NCBI RefSeq assembly: GCF_963853665.1 | Contig: NZ_OY970459.1 | Span: 2,604,001 to 2,668,000 of the forward strand | DNA from: Mycobacterium decipiens | GTDB taxonomy: Bacteria > Actinomycetota > Actinomycetes > Mycobacteriales > Mycobacteriaceae | DNA length: 64,000 nucleotides | Direction of reading: 5' to 3' | Shown: positions 49,718-64,000 of the stretch, piece after piece | How positions within the stretch are numbered: the stretch's first letter is position 1 | Layout: the number at the start of each line of letters is the position of its first letter | The notes under the pieces: generated by a model | What the model was told of the DNA's origin: nothing | The model's database searches: none | What the model saw: the letters and a program-made list of their open reading frames with translations, nothing else | Translations under genes and position numbers: made by a program

Positions 49718-52576
49718 ATGCCCGAACCGAACACATCCAACAGCCAGCCGAACTTCGCCGACCGGCACATCGGCCTGGATAGCAGGGCAGTCGAAACCAT
49801 GCTGGCGGTCATCGGTGTCGACTCGCTCGATGACGTGGCGGCCAAGGCGGTCCCGGCGGGCATCCTCGACAAGCTCACCGACAGCGGCGCCGCACCGGGT
49901 TTGGACCGGCTGCCAGCGGCCGCCAGCGAGGCGGAGGCGCTGGCCGAGCTGCGAGCGCTGGCCGACGCCAACACCGTTGCCGTATCGATGATCGGGCAGG
50001 GCTACTACGACACGTTCACGCCGCCGGTGCTGTTGCGCAACATTCTGGAAAACCCGGCCTGGTATACCGCCTACACGCCGTACCAACCGGAGATCAGTCA
50101 GGGTCGGCTGGAAGCCTTGCTGAACTTCCAGACCCTGGTCACCGATCTCACCGGCCTCGAAATCGCGAACGCGTCGATGCTCGATGAAGGCACCGCGGCC
50201 GCCGAGGCCATGACCTTGATGCAACGCGCGGCACGCGGTGGCGCCAAGAGGCTGGCCGTCGACGCCGACGTCTTCACCCAGACCGCGGCGGTGCTGGCCA
50301 CCCGCGCCAAGCCGCTGGGCATCGAGATCGTCACCGCCGACCTGCGCGCGGGGCTACCGGACGGCGACTTCTTCGGCGTCATCACCCAGCTGCCCGGGGC
50401 CAGCGGCCGGATCACCGACTGGTCCCCCCTGGTGGCGCAGGCCCACGACCGCGGCGCCCTGGTCGCCGTCGGCGCCGACTTGTTGGCGTTGACGCTGATC
50501 ACGCCGCCCGGCGAGATAGGCGCCGACGTCGCGTTTGGCACCACGCAACGGTTCGGTGTGCCAATGGGATTCGGCGGCCCGCACGCCGGGTACCTGGCGG
50601 TGCACGCCAACCATGCCCGCCAGTTGCCCGGTCGGTTGGTCGGCGTATCCGTAGACAGTGACGGCACGCGGGCGTATCGCTTGGCCCTGCAGACTCGCGA
50701 GCAGCACATCCGCCGCGACAAAGCCACCAGCAACATCTGCACCGCGCAGGTGCTGCTGGCCGTGATGGCGGCGATGTACGCCAGTTACCACGGCGCCGAA
50801 GGGCTGACTGGCATCGCACGCCGGGTGCATTCGCACGCGCGCAACCTGGCCGCCGGCCTGTCGGGCGCCGGGATAGACGTGGTGCACCAGGCGTTCTTCG
50901 ACACCGTGCTAGCCCGGGTGCCCGGCCGGGCGACGCACATCCAGGCCGCCGCCAAGGAGCGCGGAATCAACATCTGGCGGATGGACGACGACCACGTTTC
51001 GGTGGCGTGCGACGAGGCCACCACCGCCGAGCACGTCGGGGCCGTGCTGGCCGCGTTCGACGTGGCGACGGCGGGGGAGACCTTCGACGGGCCGGATATC
51101 GCGGCGCGGACGTCGGAGTTCCTGACGCATCCGGCGTTCAGGGAATACCGCACCGAGACGTCGATGATGCGGTACCTGCGTGCGCTGGCGGACAAGGATA
51201 TTGCCTTGGACCGCAGCATGATTCCGCTCGGCTCATGCACGATGAAACTCAACGCGGCAGCCGAGATGGAGTCGATCACCTGGCCCGAATTCGGGCGTCA
51301 GCATCCGTTTGCTCCGGCGTCTGACACCCCGGGGCTGCGTCGACTCATTGCCGACCTGGAGCAGTGGCTGGTGCTGCTCACCGGCTATGACGCGGTGTCG
51401 CTGCAACCCAACGCGGGCTCGCAGGGCGAGTACGCCGGCCTATTGGCGATCCACGAGTACCACGCCAGCCGGGGCGAACCGCACCGCAACATCTGCCTGA
51501 TCCCATCCAGTGCGCACGGCACCAATGCCGCGTCGGCGGCCTTGGCCGGCATGCGGGTGGTTGTGGTGGGTTGCCACCACAACGGTGACGTCGACCTCGA
51601 TGATCTGCGCGCCAAGGTTGGCGAACATGCCGAGCGGCTGTCGGCGCTGATGATCACCTACCCGTCCACCCACGGCGTGTACGAGCACGATATCGCCGAG
51701 ATCTGCGCCGCCGTGCACGACGCCGGCGGCCAAGTGTACGTCGATGGGGCCAACCTCAACGCCCTGGTCGGCCTGGCCCGGCCGGGCAAGTTCGGCGGCG
51801 ACGTCAGCCACCTGAACCTGCATAAGACGTTCTGTATCCCGCACGGCGGCGGTGGCCCGGGAGTCGGACCGGTCGCGGTGCGGGCGCACTTGGCCCCGTT
51901 CCTGCCTGGCCACCCGTTCGCGCCTGAGCTGCCCAAGGGCTACCCGGTGTCGTCGGCACCGTACGGGTCGGCCTCGATTCTGCCGATCACCTGGGCGTAC
52001 CTCCGGATGATGGGCGCCGAGGGTCTGCGGGCGGCATCGCTGACCGCGATCACGTCGGCCAACTACATTGCGCGCCGTCTCGACGAGTATTTCCCGGTGC
52101 TGTACACCGGCGAGAACGGAATGGTCGCCCACGAGTGCATCCTGGACTTGCGCGGTATCACCAAATCAACCGGCATCACTGTCGACGATGTCGCGAAACG
52201 GTTGGCGGACTATGGTTTTCACGCGCCGACCATGAGCTTTCCAGTGGCCGGCACGCTCATGGTGGAGCCCACCGAGAGCGAGAGCCTGGCCGAGGTGGAC
52301 GCCTTCTGCGAGGCGATGATCGGCATCCGCGCCGAGATCGATCGGGTCGGTGCCGGGGAGTGGCCTGTTGAAGACAATCCGCTGCGCGGCGCACCGCACA
52401 CCGCCGAGTGCCTGCTGGCATCCGACTGGGACCACCCGTATACCCGCGAACAGGCCGCCTACCCACTCGGCACCGCATTTCGACCGAAGGTCTGGCCATC
52501 GGTGCGTCGCATCGACGGCGCCTACGGGGACCGCAACCTGATCTGCTCGTGCCCGCCGCTGGAGGCCTTTGCCTGA
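49718..52576 (+). CDS. gcvB: glycine dehydrogenase (decarboxylating), P protein
   Basis: The P protein decarboxylates glycine with PLP and loads the aminomethyl group on GcvH. At 952 residues it is the fused homodimeric form (alpha plus beta halves in one chain). The PLP-binding Lys is at about 703 in [27 protein letters not shown] and [13 protein letters not shown] are also conserved. ATG at 49718 follows GGAG, and the first ~12 residues ([11 protein letters not shown]) are longer than in H37Rv. Expression is under the upstream glycine riboswitch. Confidence 0.97.
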   Translation: MPEPNTSNSQPNFADRHIGLDSRAVETMLAVIGVDSLDDVAAKAVPAGILDKLTDSGAAPGLDRLPAAASEAEALAELRALADANTVAVSMIGQGYYDTFTPPVLLRNILENPAWYTAYTPYQPEISQGRLEALLNFQTLVTDLTGLEIANASMLDEGTAAAEAMTLMQRAARGGAKRLAVDADVFTQTAAVLATRAKPLGIEIVTADLRAGLPDGDFFGVITQLPGASGRITDWSPLVAQAHDRGALVAVGADLLALTLITPPGEIGADVAFGTTQRFGVPMGFGGPHAGYLAVHANHARQLPGRLVGVSVDSDGTRAYRLALQTREQHIRRDKATSNICTAQVLLAVMAAMYASYHGAEGLTGIARRVHSHARNLAAGLSGAGIDVVHQAFFDTVLARVPGRATHIQAAAKERGINIWRMDDDHVSVACDEATTAEHVGAVLAAFDVATAGETFDGPDIAARTSEFLTHPAFREYRTETSMMRYLRALADKDIALDRSMIPLGSCTMKLNAAAEMESITWPEFGRQHPFAPASDTPGLRRLIADLEQWLVLLTGYDAVSLQPNAGSQGEYAGLLAIHEYHASRGEPHRNICLIPSSAHGTNAASAALAGMRVVVVGCHHNGDVDLDDLRAKVGEHAERLSALMITYPSTHGVYEHDIAEICAAVHDAGGQVYVDGANLNALVGLARPGKFGGDVSHLNLHKTFCIPHGGGGPGVGPVAVRAHLAPFLPGHPFAPELPKGYPVSSAPYGSASILPITWAYLRMMGAEGLRAASLTAITSANYIARRLDEYFPVLYTGENGMVAHECILDLRGITKSTGITVDDVAKRLADYGFHAPTMSFPVAGTLMVEPTESESLAEVDAFCEAMIGIRAEIDRVGAGEWPVEDNPLRGAPHTAECLLASDWDHPYTREQAAYPLGTAFRPKVWPSVRRIDGAYGDRNLICSCPPLEAFA

Positions 52577-52621
52577 ATTCTCGTGGGGTGAATTCTTGCC
52601 GACGCGCTCAGCGGATCGGAT

Positions 52622-53482
52622 TCAGCCGAACCGCTCGATGATCGCCGCGGCGATCCGGTCGGGGGCGTCTTCCTGGATGAAGTGTTTGGCCCTAGGCAGC
52701 TCCACCAGGACATGATCGGGAAAAGTCGCACGCATCCGGGGAGTCATCGCTGCGGGCCGAAACGCGACGTCCTTCATCCCCCAGACCAACAGGGTGGGCT
52801 TGGCCCCCAGCGTGGCCGGCACCTCACCGGCAAGCCGTGCCAGGAGGGGACGGGCCGCCAGGATTTGCTTGGGCATCTCGGCTACGCCACGTCGTGCCGC
52901 GGCGCTGGGCTGCACCGCCCGGTAGTGCGCCATCACCGTGGCACTCGGCCGGCGCGCCGTTCCAGCGGGGATCAACCGCTCCACAAAGAAATTGCGCCGC
53001 AAAATCGCGTACTGCATTGGCGGGCTGGACATCACCCTGCTGAACGTCTTCATCGTCAGCGTGTCCGCCGGCCAGAACCAGGTGTTGCCCAGCACGATGC
53101 CGCGCACCCTTTCGGCGCGCTGCACCGCGACCGCCATGCTGATCGGTCCGCCCCAGTCCTGCCCCATCGTCAGATAGCCGTCCAGGCCGAGATGATCGAC
53201 GAACTCGCCGACCACCCGGGCATGCCCGTCGATCTTGTACTCGAACTGCGACGGGCGCTCGGACAGCCCGAATCCGAGATAATCCGGCGCGATGCAGCGG
53301 AAGCGCTCCCGCAACGCCACAACGATGTCGCGGTACAGGAAGCTCCACGTCGGGTTGCCGTGGCACAGCAGAATCGGCGGGCCATCACCCTCGTCGATGT
53401 AATGCACGCGCCCCTGTGAGCTGTCGAACCAGCGCGACTCGAATGGATACAGCGCCGGATCGGGAGTGAAATCGACGTTCAT
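52622..53482 (-). CDS. haloalkane dehalogenase (DmbC-like, Rv1833c)
   Basis: A 286-residue alpha/beta hydrolase that should hydrolyse haloalkanes. The nucleophile is Asp at about 109 in MGQDWGGP, the catalytic His is at about 267 in RAKHFIQED, and HGNPTW supplies a halide-stabilising Asn and Trp pair. These distinguish it from epoxide hydrolases. The physiological substrate is unknown. In H37Rv Rv1834 and Rv1835c follow; neither is present here. Confidence 0.92.
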   Translation of the reverse strand: MNVDFTPDPALYPFESRWFDSSQGRVHYIDEGDGPPILLCHGNPTWSFLYRDIVVALRERFRCIAPDYLGFGLSERPSQFEYKIDGHARVVGEFVDHLGLDGYLTMGQDWGGPISMAVAVQRAERVRGIVLGNTWFWPADTLTMKTFSRVMSSPPMQYAILRRNFFVERLIPAGTARRPSATVMAHYRAVQPSAAARRGVAEMPKQILAARPLLARLAGEVPATLGAKPTLLVWGMKDVAFRPAAMTPRMRATFPDHVLVELPRAKHFIQEDAPDRIAAAIIERFG

Positions 53483-53522
53483 TACGCACCTCAGCTTGCG
53501 TCAGCCCGCTGGAGCAGGCAGG

Positions 53523-55577
53523 TCAGCTCAAAAACATGTTGACAGCCGTCGCTAGGTCGGGGGAGGCCGACGTCGCCAGGTTCTGGTAGCTACCGCCACT
53601 GAGGTGTGCGACCGCTTCCCAGGTTGCCCGATCGGGGTCGGCACCGAAGTCGATGATGTTGACCGCGATGGGCTTGGCCGGGTCCGCATTGCTGCGGATG
53701 AAATCCTGCAGCCCCGGCCCGTCGAGAGTTTGGTCGGTGTGCGGCCCGGCCGTGATCACCAACACCGAATTAGCTTGGCCAGCACGGTAATTGGCTAGCA
53801 TTTCCTGATAGATCAAGCGCAGCGTGGTGAACGACACCGCGCCGCCGCCTGAGGAGTATTGCTTGGCCAACGCGGCCGTCAATGCCGCAGTGCGTGGCTG
53901 GCCGTTGACGGGATCGGCCAGCGGCCCGGCCGGCACCTCGGATCGACCCTCGCGGCCGTCGAATGTCCACAGTCCGACGACCGAACTGGGCGGCATCGCC
54001 TTGATCCGGTTCTCAAGCGCCGCAACGACATTGGTAAGCCGAGATTTGCCGCCCTCGTCGTTGGGCATCGACTGGTCGAGCATGATGGTCGCGGCCACCC
54101 CGCTCGACGGCGCGGCCATGCTGTCGGCCAGCGTCGCGCGCATGGAGTCGTCACCCACCGACAGCGTCGAAGACAACGCCGGGAAACTGGTGACTGGGCT
54201 GCTGGGCGGTTTGACACCGTCAACTCGGAAACCGGCCTTGGCCAGCTTGGCCAGTTGCTCGGGCTTGTGCATATACCTGGCGAAGGCGCTGGCCGCCGTG
54301 GTCTGCTCCTGCGACAGCCATCCACCACTGAGCAGCACCGTCGGATAGTCAGCGACCGCAACCGGCCCCGGCGGCAACCAGGAACCCAATGTGCTCTTGG
54401 CATCCGAAAGTGACTGGCCGCGCTGGAATAGCTGTTGTTCGGTGGTGACCACCGCATGCACCGGCGCCGCAGCCACATCGCCGGACTTGAGCAGCGTGTT
54501 CATCGCCTCGGTCAGGGAGTCGTTGGCAAGCTTGGGTTGCGCGCTCATCAGCGTGCGCACCGCGCCGATACCCGTCGTTGGCGGCGCACCAGCGGGTACC
54601 GAAGCGGCAGCCACCGCCTCGCCGGCCAAGTACGCGGCATCGCCGTTGCCTTCCATCGGCATAGCCAGCCGCAGTGATCCCCAGGCCGGCAAGTTCAAGC
54701 CGGCCAACGAGTTCGGGTTGGTTTGCAGGCCGGGCAGCGCCGCCCAGTTCTGGCTGGCGAGCGCCTGCTGCAATTCCGGCCGGACGGCGAGCAGCACCGG
54801 CGAAGTGACCAGTGAGCGGCTATTGCTGATGGTTTGGTTACCCGCGGCCCCGGCAAGCCGCGCCGCGGAGATCGAGCTGCTCGGAATCCACAATCCCGGC
54901 TGGCCACCCAGTTCGTTCGGCCATTTGCCGATGAAGCCATTGATGACGGCGTCGGAGTCGGCCGATGTGACCGCCACTGCCACACAGCGGTCACCGACCG
55001 GGCCGGCCGATGCGTTATAGCTGTCCGCGAACTCTTTGACGTGATCGGCGATCGAGGGGTCGGCGATGACAGCGATGGTGTCCTTGCCGCCCACGCAGCG
55101 TGCGGCAGCACTGTGGGAACGGTTAGACAACGCGTCACCGAAGAAGCGCCACAAGATCACCCCGGCCACCACGACCACCACGGCGACCAGGGCCACTACG
55201 ACGCCGATACTGACTCCCCGGCGGCCGCCTTCGCTGCGGTGGCCGCCCTGCCAGTCGCCGAGTCCCCGATGTCCCGAGCGGAACAGGGGCGGCGGGGCTG
55301 CCCCAGTAGGCTCCGAACTCGCTGGCTCCGTGCCGGCCGGGTGCGGCGGAAAGTCGGGGTACTCGGTCTCGCTGGAGAAGGGCCCGGCGTCGGCCTGGTC
55401 ATCGACGTGCGGCCAGAACTCGGTAACCGGCGGCTCGGCAGCGGACGCAGGGAATCCGAGACCCTCGCCACCGCGGTGGTCGTCTACCGGGTAGCCCCAG
55501 TCCTGATGCTCCACAGCATGGTCGTCGAACGGTTCATCAGCGGATTCCTCGGGGTCGGGCTTGCTGTGCCTACCCAT
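53523..55577 (-). CDS. membrane-anchored VWA/substrate-binding-like protein (Rv1836c)
   Basis: A 684-residue protein: an acidic, proline-rich cytosolic N-terminus (about 1-118), one transmembrane helix (about 120-145, GVSIGVVVALVAVVVVVAG), an extracellular substrate-binding-protein-like domain, and a C-terminal von Willebrand A domain from about residue 490, where the MIDAS motif reads DQSMPNDE in place of strict DxSxS. Function is unknown. It is convergent in none of its borders: the dehalogenase lies downstream on the same strand, glcB upstream. Confidence 0.88.
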   Translation of the reverse strand: MGRHSKPDPEESADEPFDDHAVEHQDWGYPVDDHRGGEGLGFPASAAEPPVTEFWPHVDDQADAGPFSSETEYPDFPPHPAGTEPASSEPTGAAPPPLFRSGHRGLGDWQGGHRSEGGRRGVSIGVVVALVAVVVVVAGVILWRFFGDALSNRSHSAAARCVGGKDTIAVIADPSIADHVKEFADSYNASAGPVGDRCVAVAVTSADSDAVINGFIGKWPNELGGQPGLWIPSSSISAARLAGAAGNQTISNSRSLVTSPVLLAVRPELQQALASQNWAALPGLQTNPNSLAGLNLPAWGSLRLAMPMEGNGDAAYLAGEAVAAASVPAGAPPTTGIGAVRTLMSAQPKLANDSLTEAMNTLLKSGDVAAAPVHAVVTTEQQLFQRGQSLSDAKSTLGSWLPPGPVAVADYPTVLLSGGWLSQEQTTAASAFARYMHKPEQLAKLAKAGFRVDGVKPPSSPVTSFPALSSTLSVGDDSMRATLADSMAAPSSGVAATIMLDQSMPNDEGGKSRLTNVVAALENRIKAMPPSSVVGLWTFDGREGRSEVPAGPLADPVNGQPRTAALTAALAKQYSSGGGAVSFTTLRLIYQEMLANYRAGQANSVLVITAGPHTDQTLDGPGLQDFIRSNADPAKPIAVNIIDFGADPDRATWEAVAHLSGGSYQNLATSASPDLATAVNMFLS

Positions 55578-55627
55578 ACCGGCTTCTGCGTCCTCTCCGT
55601 CGATGGTTGCCGGATGTCAAGCGGCAA

Positions 55628-57832
55628 TCACCCACCGGCGCGAGCCTTAAACTCCCGACGACGGCGATGCAGAATCGGCTCGGTGTAGCCGTTGGGCTGC
55701 TGCGTCCCGGACAAGATCAGCTCCTGCGCGGCCAGGAAGGCGATGCTGTCATCGAAGTCGGGTGCCATCGGTTGATATGCCGCGTCGCCTGCGTTTTGCT
55801 CATCTACCAACGGCGCCATCCGCTCCAGGCTGGCCCGCACATCCTCGCTGGTGATCACACCGTGGCGCAGCCAGTTGGCCAGCAACTGGCTGGAGATTCG
55901 CAGTGTGGCGCGGTCCTCCATCAACGCCACGTTGTGGATGTCGGGCACCTTCGAGCAGCCGACACCCTGGTCGACCCAGCGGACCACGTAGCCAAGGATG
56001 GATTGACAGTTGTTGTCGACCTCCTCACGGATCTCGTCGGGAGCCCAGGCCAGTTCCTTGGCCAGCGGTATGGTCAGCAATTGTTCGATGGTGGCGCGCT
56101 TCTTGCCGGCCAGTTCCTGTTGCACCGCGGCGACGTCCACCTGGTGGTAGTGCATCGCGTGCAGGGTGGCGGCAGTGGGCGAGGGGACCCAGGCGGTGCT
56201 GGCACCGGCGCGGGGCTGGGCGATCTTTGTTTCGACCATGTCCGCCATTAGTTCGGTCATCGTCCACATGCCCTTGCCGATCTGCGCGCGGCCGGTGAAC
56301 CCGGCGGCTAGGCCAGCGTCGACGTTGTTGTCCTCATAGGCCAGGATCCAGGGCTGGCTCTTCATGGTGCCCTTGCGCACCATCGGGCCGGCTTCCATGG
56401 AGGTGTGGATTTCATCGCCGGTGCGGTCCAGAAATCCGGTGTTGATGAACACGACGCGGTCGGCGGCGGCCTTGATGCACGACCGCAGATTGAGGGTGGT
56501 GCGGCGCTCCTCGTCCATGATGCCGACCTTCAGGGTGCCCTGTGGCAACCCCAGCACGTCTTCGACGCGACTGAACAGCTCGGTGGTGAATGCCACCTCG
56601 GCCGGACCGTGCATCTTCGGCTTGACGATGTAGATGGAGCCGGTGCGGCTGTTCACCAGCGGTCCGTTGGCGTCGCCGGCTTTGAGCCCGTGGATGGCGG
56701 TCAGTCCGGTGAAGAGCGCATCCATGATGCCTTCGAACACCTCGTTGCCATCGGCGCCCCCATTGTTCAAGAGAATCGCGTCGTTGGTCATTAGGTGCCC
56801 CACGTTGCGGACGAACATCAGGCTGCGCCCGGGCAAGCTGAACTGGCTGCCGTCTGGCGCGGTGTAGTCGCGGTCTTGGTTGAGCACCCGGGTGAACTCG
56901 GAGCCGTCCTTGTCGACTCCGGCGGACAGATCGCCCCTGTTCAGGCCGAGCCAGTTGCGATAGCCGAGCACCTTGTCGTCGGCGTCGACGGCGGCCACCG
57001 AGTCCTCGAAGTCCATAATCGTGGTGATCGCCGATTCCAGGATCACGTCTTTGATACCCGCGCTGTCGGTGGCGCCGACCGGCGACTGCGGGTCGATCAG
57101 GATCTCGATGTGCAGGCCATGATTGACCAGCAGCACCGATGTCGGTGACGCGGCTTCACCGGTGTAGCCGGCGAATTGGCGGGGGTCGGCCAGAAGCCCA
57201 GTGGACAGCTCGTCACCCGGCAGAGAGACCAGCAGTTGGCCGTCGTCGACCTTGAAACCGGTGGCATCGGCGTAGGAACCCGACGATAGGGGAACGCTGT
57301 CGTCGAGGAACTTGCGTGCGTAGGCGATGACCTTGTCCCCGCGGATTTTGTTGTAGCTGGCGCCGATTTCGGCGCCGTCGGTTTCGAGGATGACGTCGGT
57401 GCCGTAAAGGGCGTCGTAGAGGGAACCCCAGCGAGCGTTGGCCGCGTTCAGGGCGAACCGCGCGTTGAGCACGGGCACCACCAGCTGTGGGCCAGCCGTC
57501 GTGGTGATCTCGGCGTCGACTCCCGATGTGGTGATGGTGAAGTTATCGGGTTCGGGAAGCAGATAGCCGATGTCGATGAGGAACTGATGGTAGGCGGGGA
57601 TGTCGAGCGGCTCGATCACCCGGTGCCGGTGCCACTTGTCGATTTGCGCCTGTAGCTCATCGCGGGTGTTCAGCAGGGCCTGGTTCTGCGGGGTCAGGTC
57701 CGTGACGACCTTGTCGGCGCCGGCCCAGAAGCTGTCCGGGTCGATATCGGTGCCAGGCAGGGCCTCGTTGTTCACGAAGTCGTAGAGCACCCGAGCGACG
57801 CGCAAGTTGCCCACCGACACGCGATCTGTCAT
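55628..57832 (-). CDS. glcB: malate synthase G
   Basis: GlcB condenses glyoxylate with acetyl-CoA to malate in the glyoxylate shunt, and detoxifies glyoxylate. The 734-residue protein is the long G isoform, with the inserted alpha/beta domain and the catalytic segments [28 protein letters not shown] and [14 protein letters not shown]. The ATG at 57832 is preceded by GGGAGGAAG and matches the family N-terminus [13 protein letters not shown]; a longer frame from 57916 is not supported. Confidence 0.96.
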   Translation of the reverse strand: MTDRVSVGNLRVARVLYDFVNNEALPGTDIDPDSFWAGADKVVTDLTPQNQALLNTRDELQAQIDKWHRHRVIEPLDIPAYHQFLIDIGYLLPEPDNFTITTSGVDAEITTTAGPQLVVPVLNARFALNAANARWGSLYDALYGTDVILETDGAEIGASYNKIRGDKVIAYARKFLDDSVPLSSGSYADATGFKVDDGQLLVSLPGDELSTGLLADPRQFAGYTGEAASPTSVLLVNHGLHIEILIDPQSPVGATDSAGIKDVILESAITTIMDFEDSVAAVDADDKVLGYRNWLGLNRGDLSAGVDKDGSEFTRVLNQDRDYTAPDGSQFSLPGRSLMFVRNVGHLMTNDAILLNNGGADGNEVFEGIMDALFTGLTAIHGLKAGDANGPLVNSRTGSIYIVKPKMHGPAEVAFTTELFSRVEDVLGLPQGTLKVGIMDEERRTTLNLRSCIKAAADRVVFINTGFLDRTGDEIHTSMEAGPMVRKGTMKSQPWILAYEDNNVDAGLAAGFTGRAQIGKGMWTMTELMADMVETKIAQPRAGASTAWVPSPTAATLHAMHYHQVDVAAVQQELAGKKRATIEQLLTIPLAKELAWAPDEIREEVDNNCQSILGYVVRWVDQGVGCSKVPDIHNVALMEDRATLRISSQLLANWLRHGVITSEDVRASLERMAPLVDEQNAGDAAYQPMAPDFDDSIAFLAAQELILSGTQQPNGYTEPILHRRRREFKARAGG

Positions 57833-58313
57833 TACTTCCTCCCTTACTGGCAATTGGCTCAGACTACCGGGCCACGGCATAGTTGCTGCATCCGGCGACC
57901 GGCAACAGCAGGTCACAACGGGCTAACAACGTTGCCCGCGGCGGTGTAGGGCGCCGCGTGCTCGCTCGCTGGCAACGCAGGCGTGGTGTTTGACAACGAT
58001 CGGCGAGTTGCCGTAGCCGCTGCGATCATACGGGCCGGGCCGCAGGCCGACTCGGCGCCGCGACGAGGACGCGTTCCCACTGATTTGCGGTGTCGGTGGG
58101 CGGCAAGCTTCCACCGCCCGCGTGAGCCAGACACGAGGCGAACCCTGAGATCCGGACTTTTGGCCTTTCCGCGGACAGAAGTCGGAAACATACGTAGATT
58201 CCAAACCTTAAGACACTCCGTCGCCGATATCGATACCGGCGCCTTCGTGTCAGCTCACAACTATGACGGCGAGTACGCAATTGCAGCGGTTGCCGTTGGT
58301 GGGAGGTCAGGCG
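57833..58313. other. divergent intergenic region glcB / PE_PGRS
   Basis: About 480 bases between divergent genes, expected to hold both promoters. In H37Rv vapB13-vapC13 lie beyond glcB; no toxin-antitoxin sequence was seen here. Short frames on both strands (for example 57913-58191 minus) show no family resemblance and are not called. Confidence 0.4.
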
Positions 58314-62674
<4,361 letters not shown>

Positions 62675-62730
62675 TTGTGTCCGCGTCATCGACGCTGCCG
62701 GGTACGGCCGCGGACGCCGAGCCTGGCCGA

Positions 62731-62961
62731 CTACGCCCCGTCTGCCCCGTTCTGGCCGAACAACGACCCGCCGTTGCCGCCGGAGTTACCGGGCCCGCCA
62801 TCGCCACCGTCGCCGACCAACTGGGCGTTGCCACCGTCGCCGCCATTGCTGGGGGTCGGGGCCACCGCCGCCGCATTGGCCGAACCGATCGTCGACCCAA
62901 TGCCGGCCAGATCCGACGCCGCCGCGGCCACCAGCTCCGGCACCGCCGCCACAAACGACAT
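62731..62961 (-). pseudogene. PE_PGRS34: miniature PE_PGRS (PE_PGRS34 remnant), 76 codons
   Basis: ATG at 62961 with GAGGAGG about 6 bases upstream starts MSFVAAVPELVAAAA, matching the first ~36 PE residues up to AAAVAPT. It then passes straight into a PGRS-type C-terminal end (GGDGGNAQLVGDGG... SLFGQNGADGA) and a stop. The rest of the PE domain, the linker and most of the PGRS are missing. Location between glcB and the CBS protein and its strand match PE_PGRS34. An in-frame internal deletion kept the start and stop, so a short peptide may still be made, but the YxxxE export motif is gone. Confidence 0.8.
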
Positions 62962-63156
62962 CACGGCCTCCTCACACCACTTCCGACGACCCACTTCCAG
63001 GCGACCGGGCGAGTGCTGCGCACACCGTGGCAACAGTGCCCTAACGACGCAATGTATCAATATCCGGCCACTAGATCCGGGGGTTGACCAACACGGCCGA
63101 ACGACGGCCGGGATGGCAGCCACGCCCGACCGACCCGTCAGAAGTGGGTGCCCGCA

Positions 63157-64000
63157 TCAGGCGGGGTTCGCCCCATCACGCATGGTGCCGACCAGGTCCT
63201 CGACCAGGTCCTCCAGCGCCACCATCGCGACGACGGAGCCGTCGTCGCCGGTCACCAGTGCCAGATGGCTATTGGTGCGACGCATCCGAGACAAAGCATC
63301 GGCCAGCGGCAATGATCCGGGCAGCTGCGGCAGCGGGCGCACCAAGGTCAGATCGATCACGGTTTCGGGATCTTCACCGAGCGTCAGCACGTCTTTGATG
63401 TGCAGATATCCAACGAACCTTCCGCCGCGATCCACTACCGGAAACCGCGAGTAGCCGGTCTGGACCAACGCCTGTTCCACGGCACCAATCGTGGGCCCGG
63501 AACCCGCCGCCGATACCGGCACCGCCCTAATGTTGACCAGTGGCACCGCGACATCGGCAACCAGGCGAGTGCGAATCTGAAGCGCCCGGGTTAACCGGCT
63601 GTGCTCCTCGTGATCGAGCAGGCCTTCAGACAACGATTCGGCGATCATCTCGGACAGCTCCACCGTGGAGACGGTGATGTCGAGTTCGTCCTTGGGCTCT
63701 ACCCCAAGCGCCCGCAGTATCGCGTTGGCGCACTTGTTGTAGAACACGATGAACGGCCGTGCGGCGCGCACATACACCAGATAGGGCGGGACCAGCAGCA
63801 TCGCTGTCCGCTCCGGGCCGGCCAAAGCGATGTTCTTCGGCACCATTTCGCCGAGCAGGACGTGCAGTGCCACCACGATGGCCAGCGCCACCGCCAACGA
63901 CAACGTGTGTAGCAGCGCCGGAGGTATACCGGTCAGCCCGAACAACATCCGCAGCAACCTGGCGACCGCCGGCTCGCCGATCCTGCCCAGCAGGATCGAG
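63157..64000 (-). CDS. CNNM/HlyC-type CBS-domain membrane protein (Rv1841c-like, 5' partial)
   Basis: The frame is open to the right edge of the window, so the start lies outside. About 280 residues are visible. The first part holds hydrophobic helices of the DUF21 domain with the conserved LLGEMVPKNIAL motif, followed by a pair of CBS domains (FPVVDRGGRFVGYLHIKDVLTLGED and NSHLALVTGDDGSVVAMVALEDLVEDLVG). These proteins are linked to Mg2+/Co2+ efflux or transport. The protein ends soon after the second CBS domain, with no CorC/HlyC domain. Confidence 0.9.
   Translation of the reverse strand, partial: SILLGRIGEPAVARLLRMLFGLTGIPPALLHTLSLAVALAIVVALHVLLGEMVPKNIALAGPERTAMLLVPPYLVYVRAARPFIVFYNKCANAILRALGVEPKDELDITVSTVELSEMIAESLSEGLLDHEEHSRLTRALQIRTRLVADVAVPLVNIRAVPVSAAGSGPTIGAVEQALVQTGYSRFPVVDRGGRFVGYLHIKDVLTLGEDPETVIDLTLVRPLPQLPGSLPLADALSRMRRTNSHLALVTGDDGSVVAMVALEDLVEDLVGTMRDGANPA

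Noticed and set aside
57913..58191. 92-codon minus-strand frame between glcB and the PE_PGRS
   Set aside because: No ribosome binding site or recognisable domain; overlapping frames in the same stretch look equally gene-like.

Overview
The window is GC-rich mycobacterial DNA. It carries the ESX-5 type VII secretion locus, many PE/PPE genes and a PE_PGRS gene, followed by housekeeping genes in the same order as Mycobacterium tuberculosis H37Rv Rv1782 to Rv1841c. Gene names rest on recognising the proteins from memory; no search was run. Core proteins look very close to H37Rv, but PE/PPE proteins differ throughout and several genes are gained, lost or decayed. This suggests a slow-growing relative of the M. 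tuberculosis complex rather than a member of it.

Region 1 (1-21124) is ESX-5: eccB5 (5' end cut by the window edge), eccC5, cyp143 and its ferredoxin, PPE25, PE18, PPE26, PPE27 (frameshifted), PE19, esxM, esxN, espG5, eccD5, mycP5, eccE5, eccA5. EccB/C/D/E form the membrane channel, MycP5 is the mycosin, EccA5 and EspG5 are cytosolic chaperone-type factors, and the PE/PPE/Esx proteins are substrates. A perfect 10-bp hairpin separates esxN from espG5.

Region 2 (21125-29567) is a PPE cluster tied to magnesium. An M-box (Mg2+) riboswitch precedes PPE31-PPE32-PPE33, a DUF732 secreted protein and mgtC. A second, degenerate M-box copy of the same 162-bp length lies 1930 bp upstream, before a PPE29/30-like gene. 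In both leaders the PE gene that should pair with the PPE has been gutted.

Region 3 (29580-38701) holds a type II NADH dehydrogenase-like protein, a frameshifted esterase, a sterol-desaturase-like protein, a trypsin-like secreted protein, a TetR regulator, a VOC protein coupled to a frameshifted FAD oxidoreductase, a PE_PGRS33 remnant and the bacA transporter.

Region 4 (38796-57832) is mostly conserved housekeeping: ilvG, secA2, a 58-bp MIRU-like tandem repeat, pgsA2, two DUF881 proteins flanking a small basic protein, gcvH, garA, two MerR-like regulators flanking a DUF151 nuclease-like protein, a tandem glycine riboswitch with gcvB, a haloalkane dehalogenase, a VWA protein and glcB.

Region 5 (57833-64000) contains a large PE_PGRS gene interrupted by a G-tract frameshift, a miniature PE_PGRS remnant on the opposite strand and the 3' part of a CBS-domain membrane protein. 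No tRNA, rRNA, CRISPR array or insertion sequence was seen. Four genes carry apparent single-base frameshifts; sequencing error must be excluded before calling them pseudogenes.
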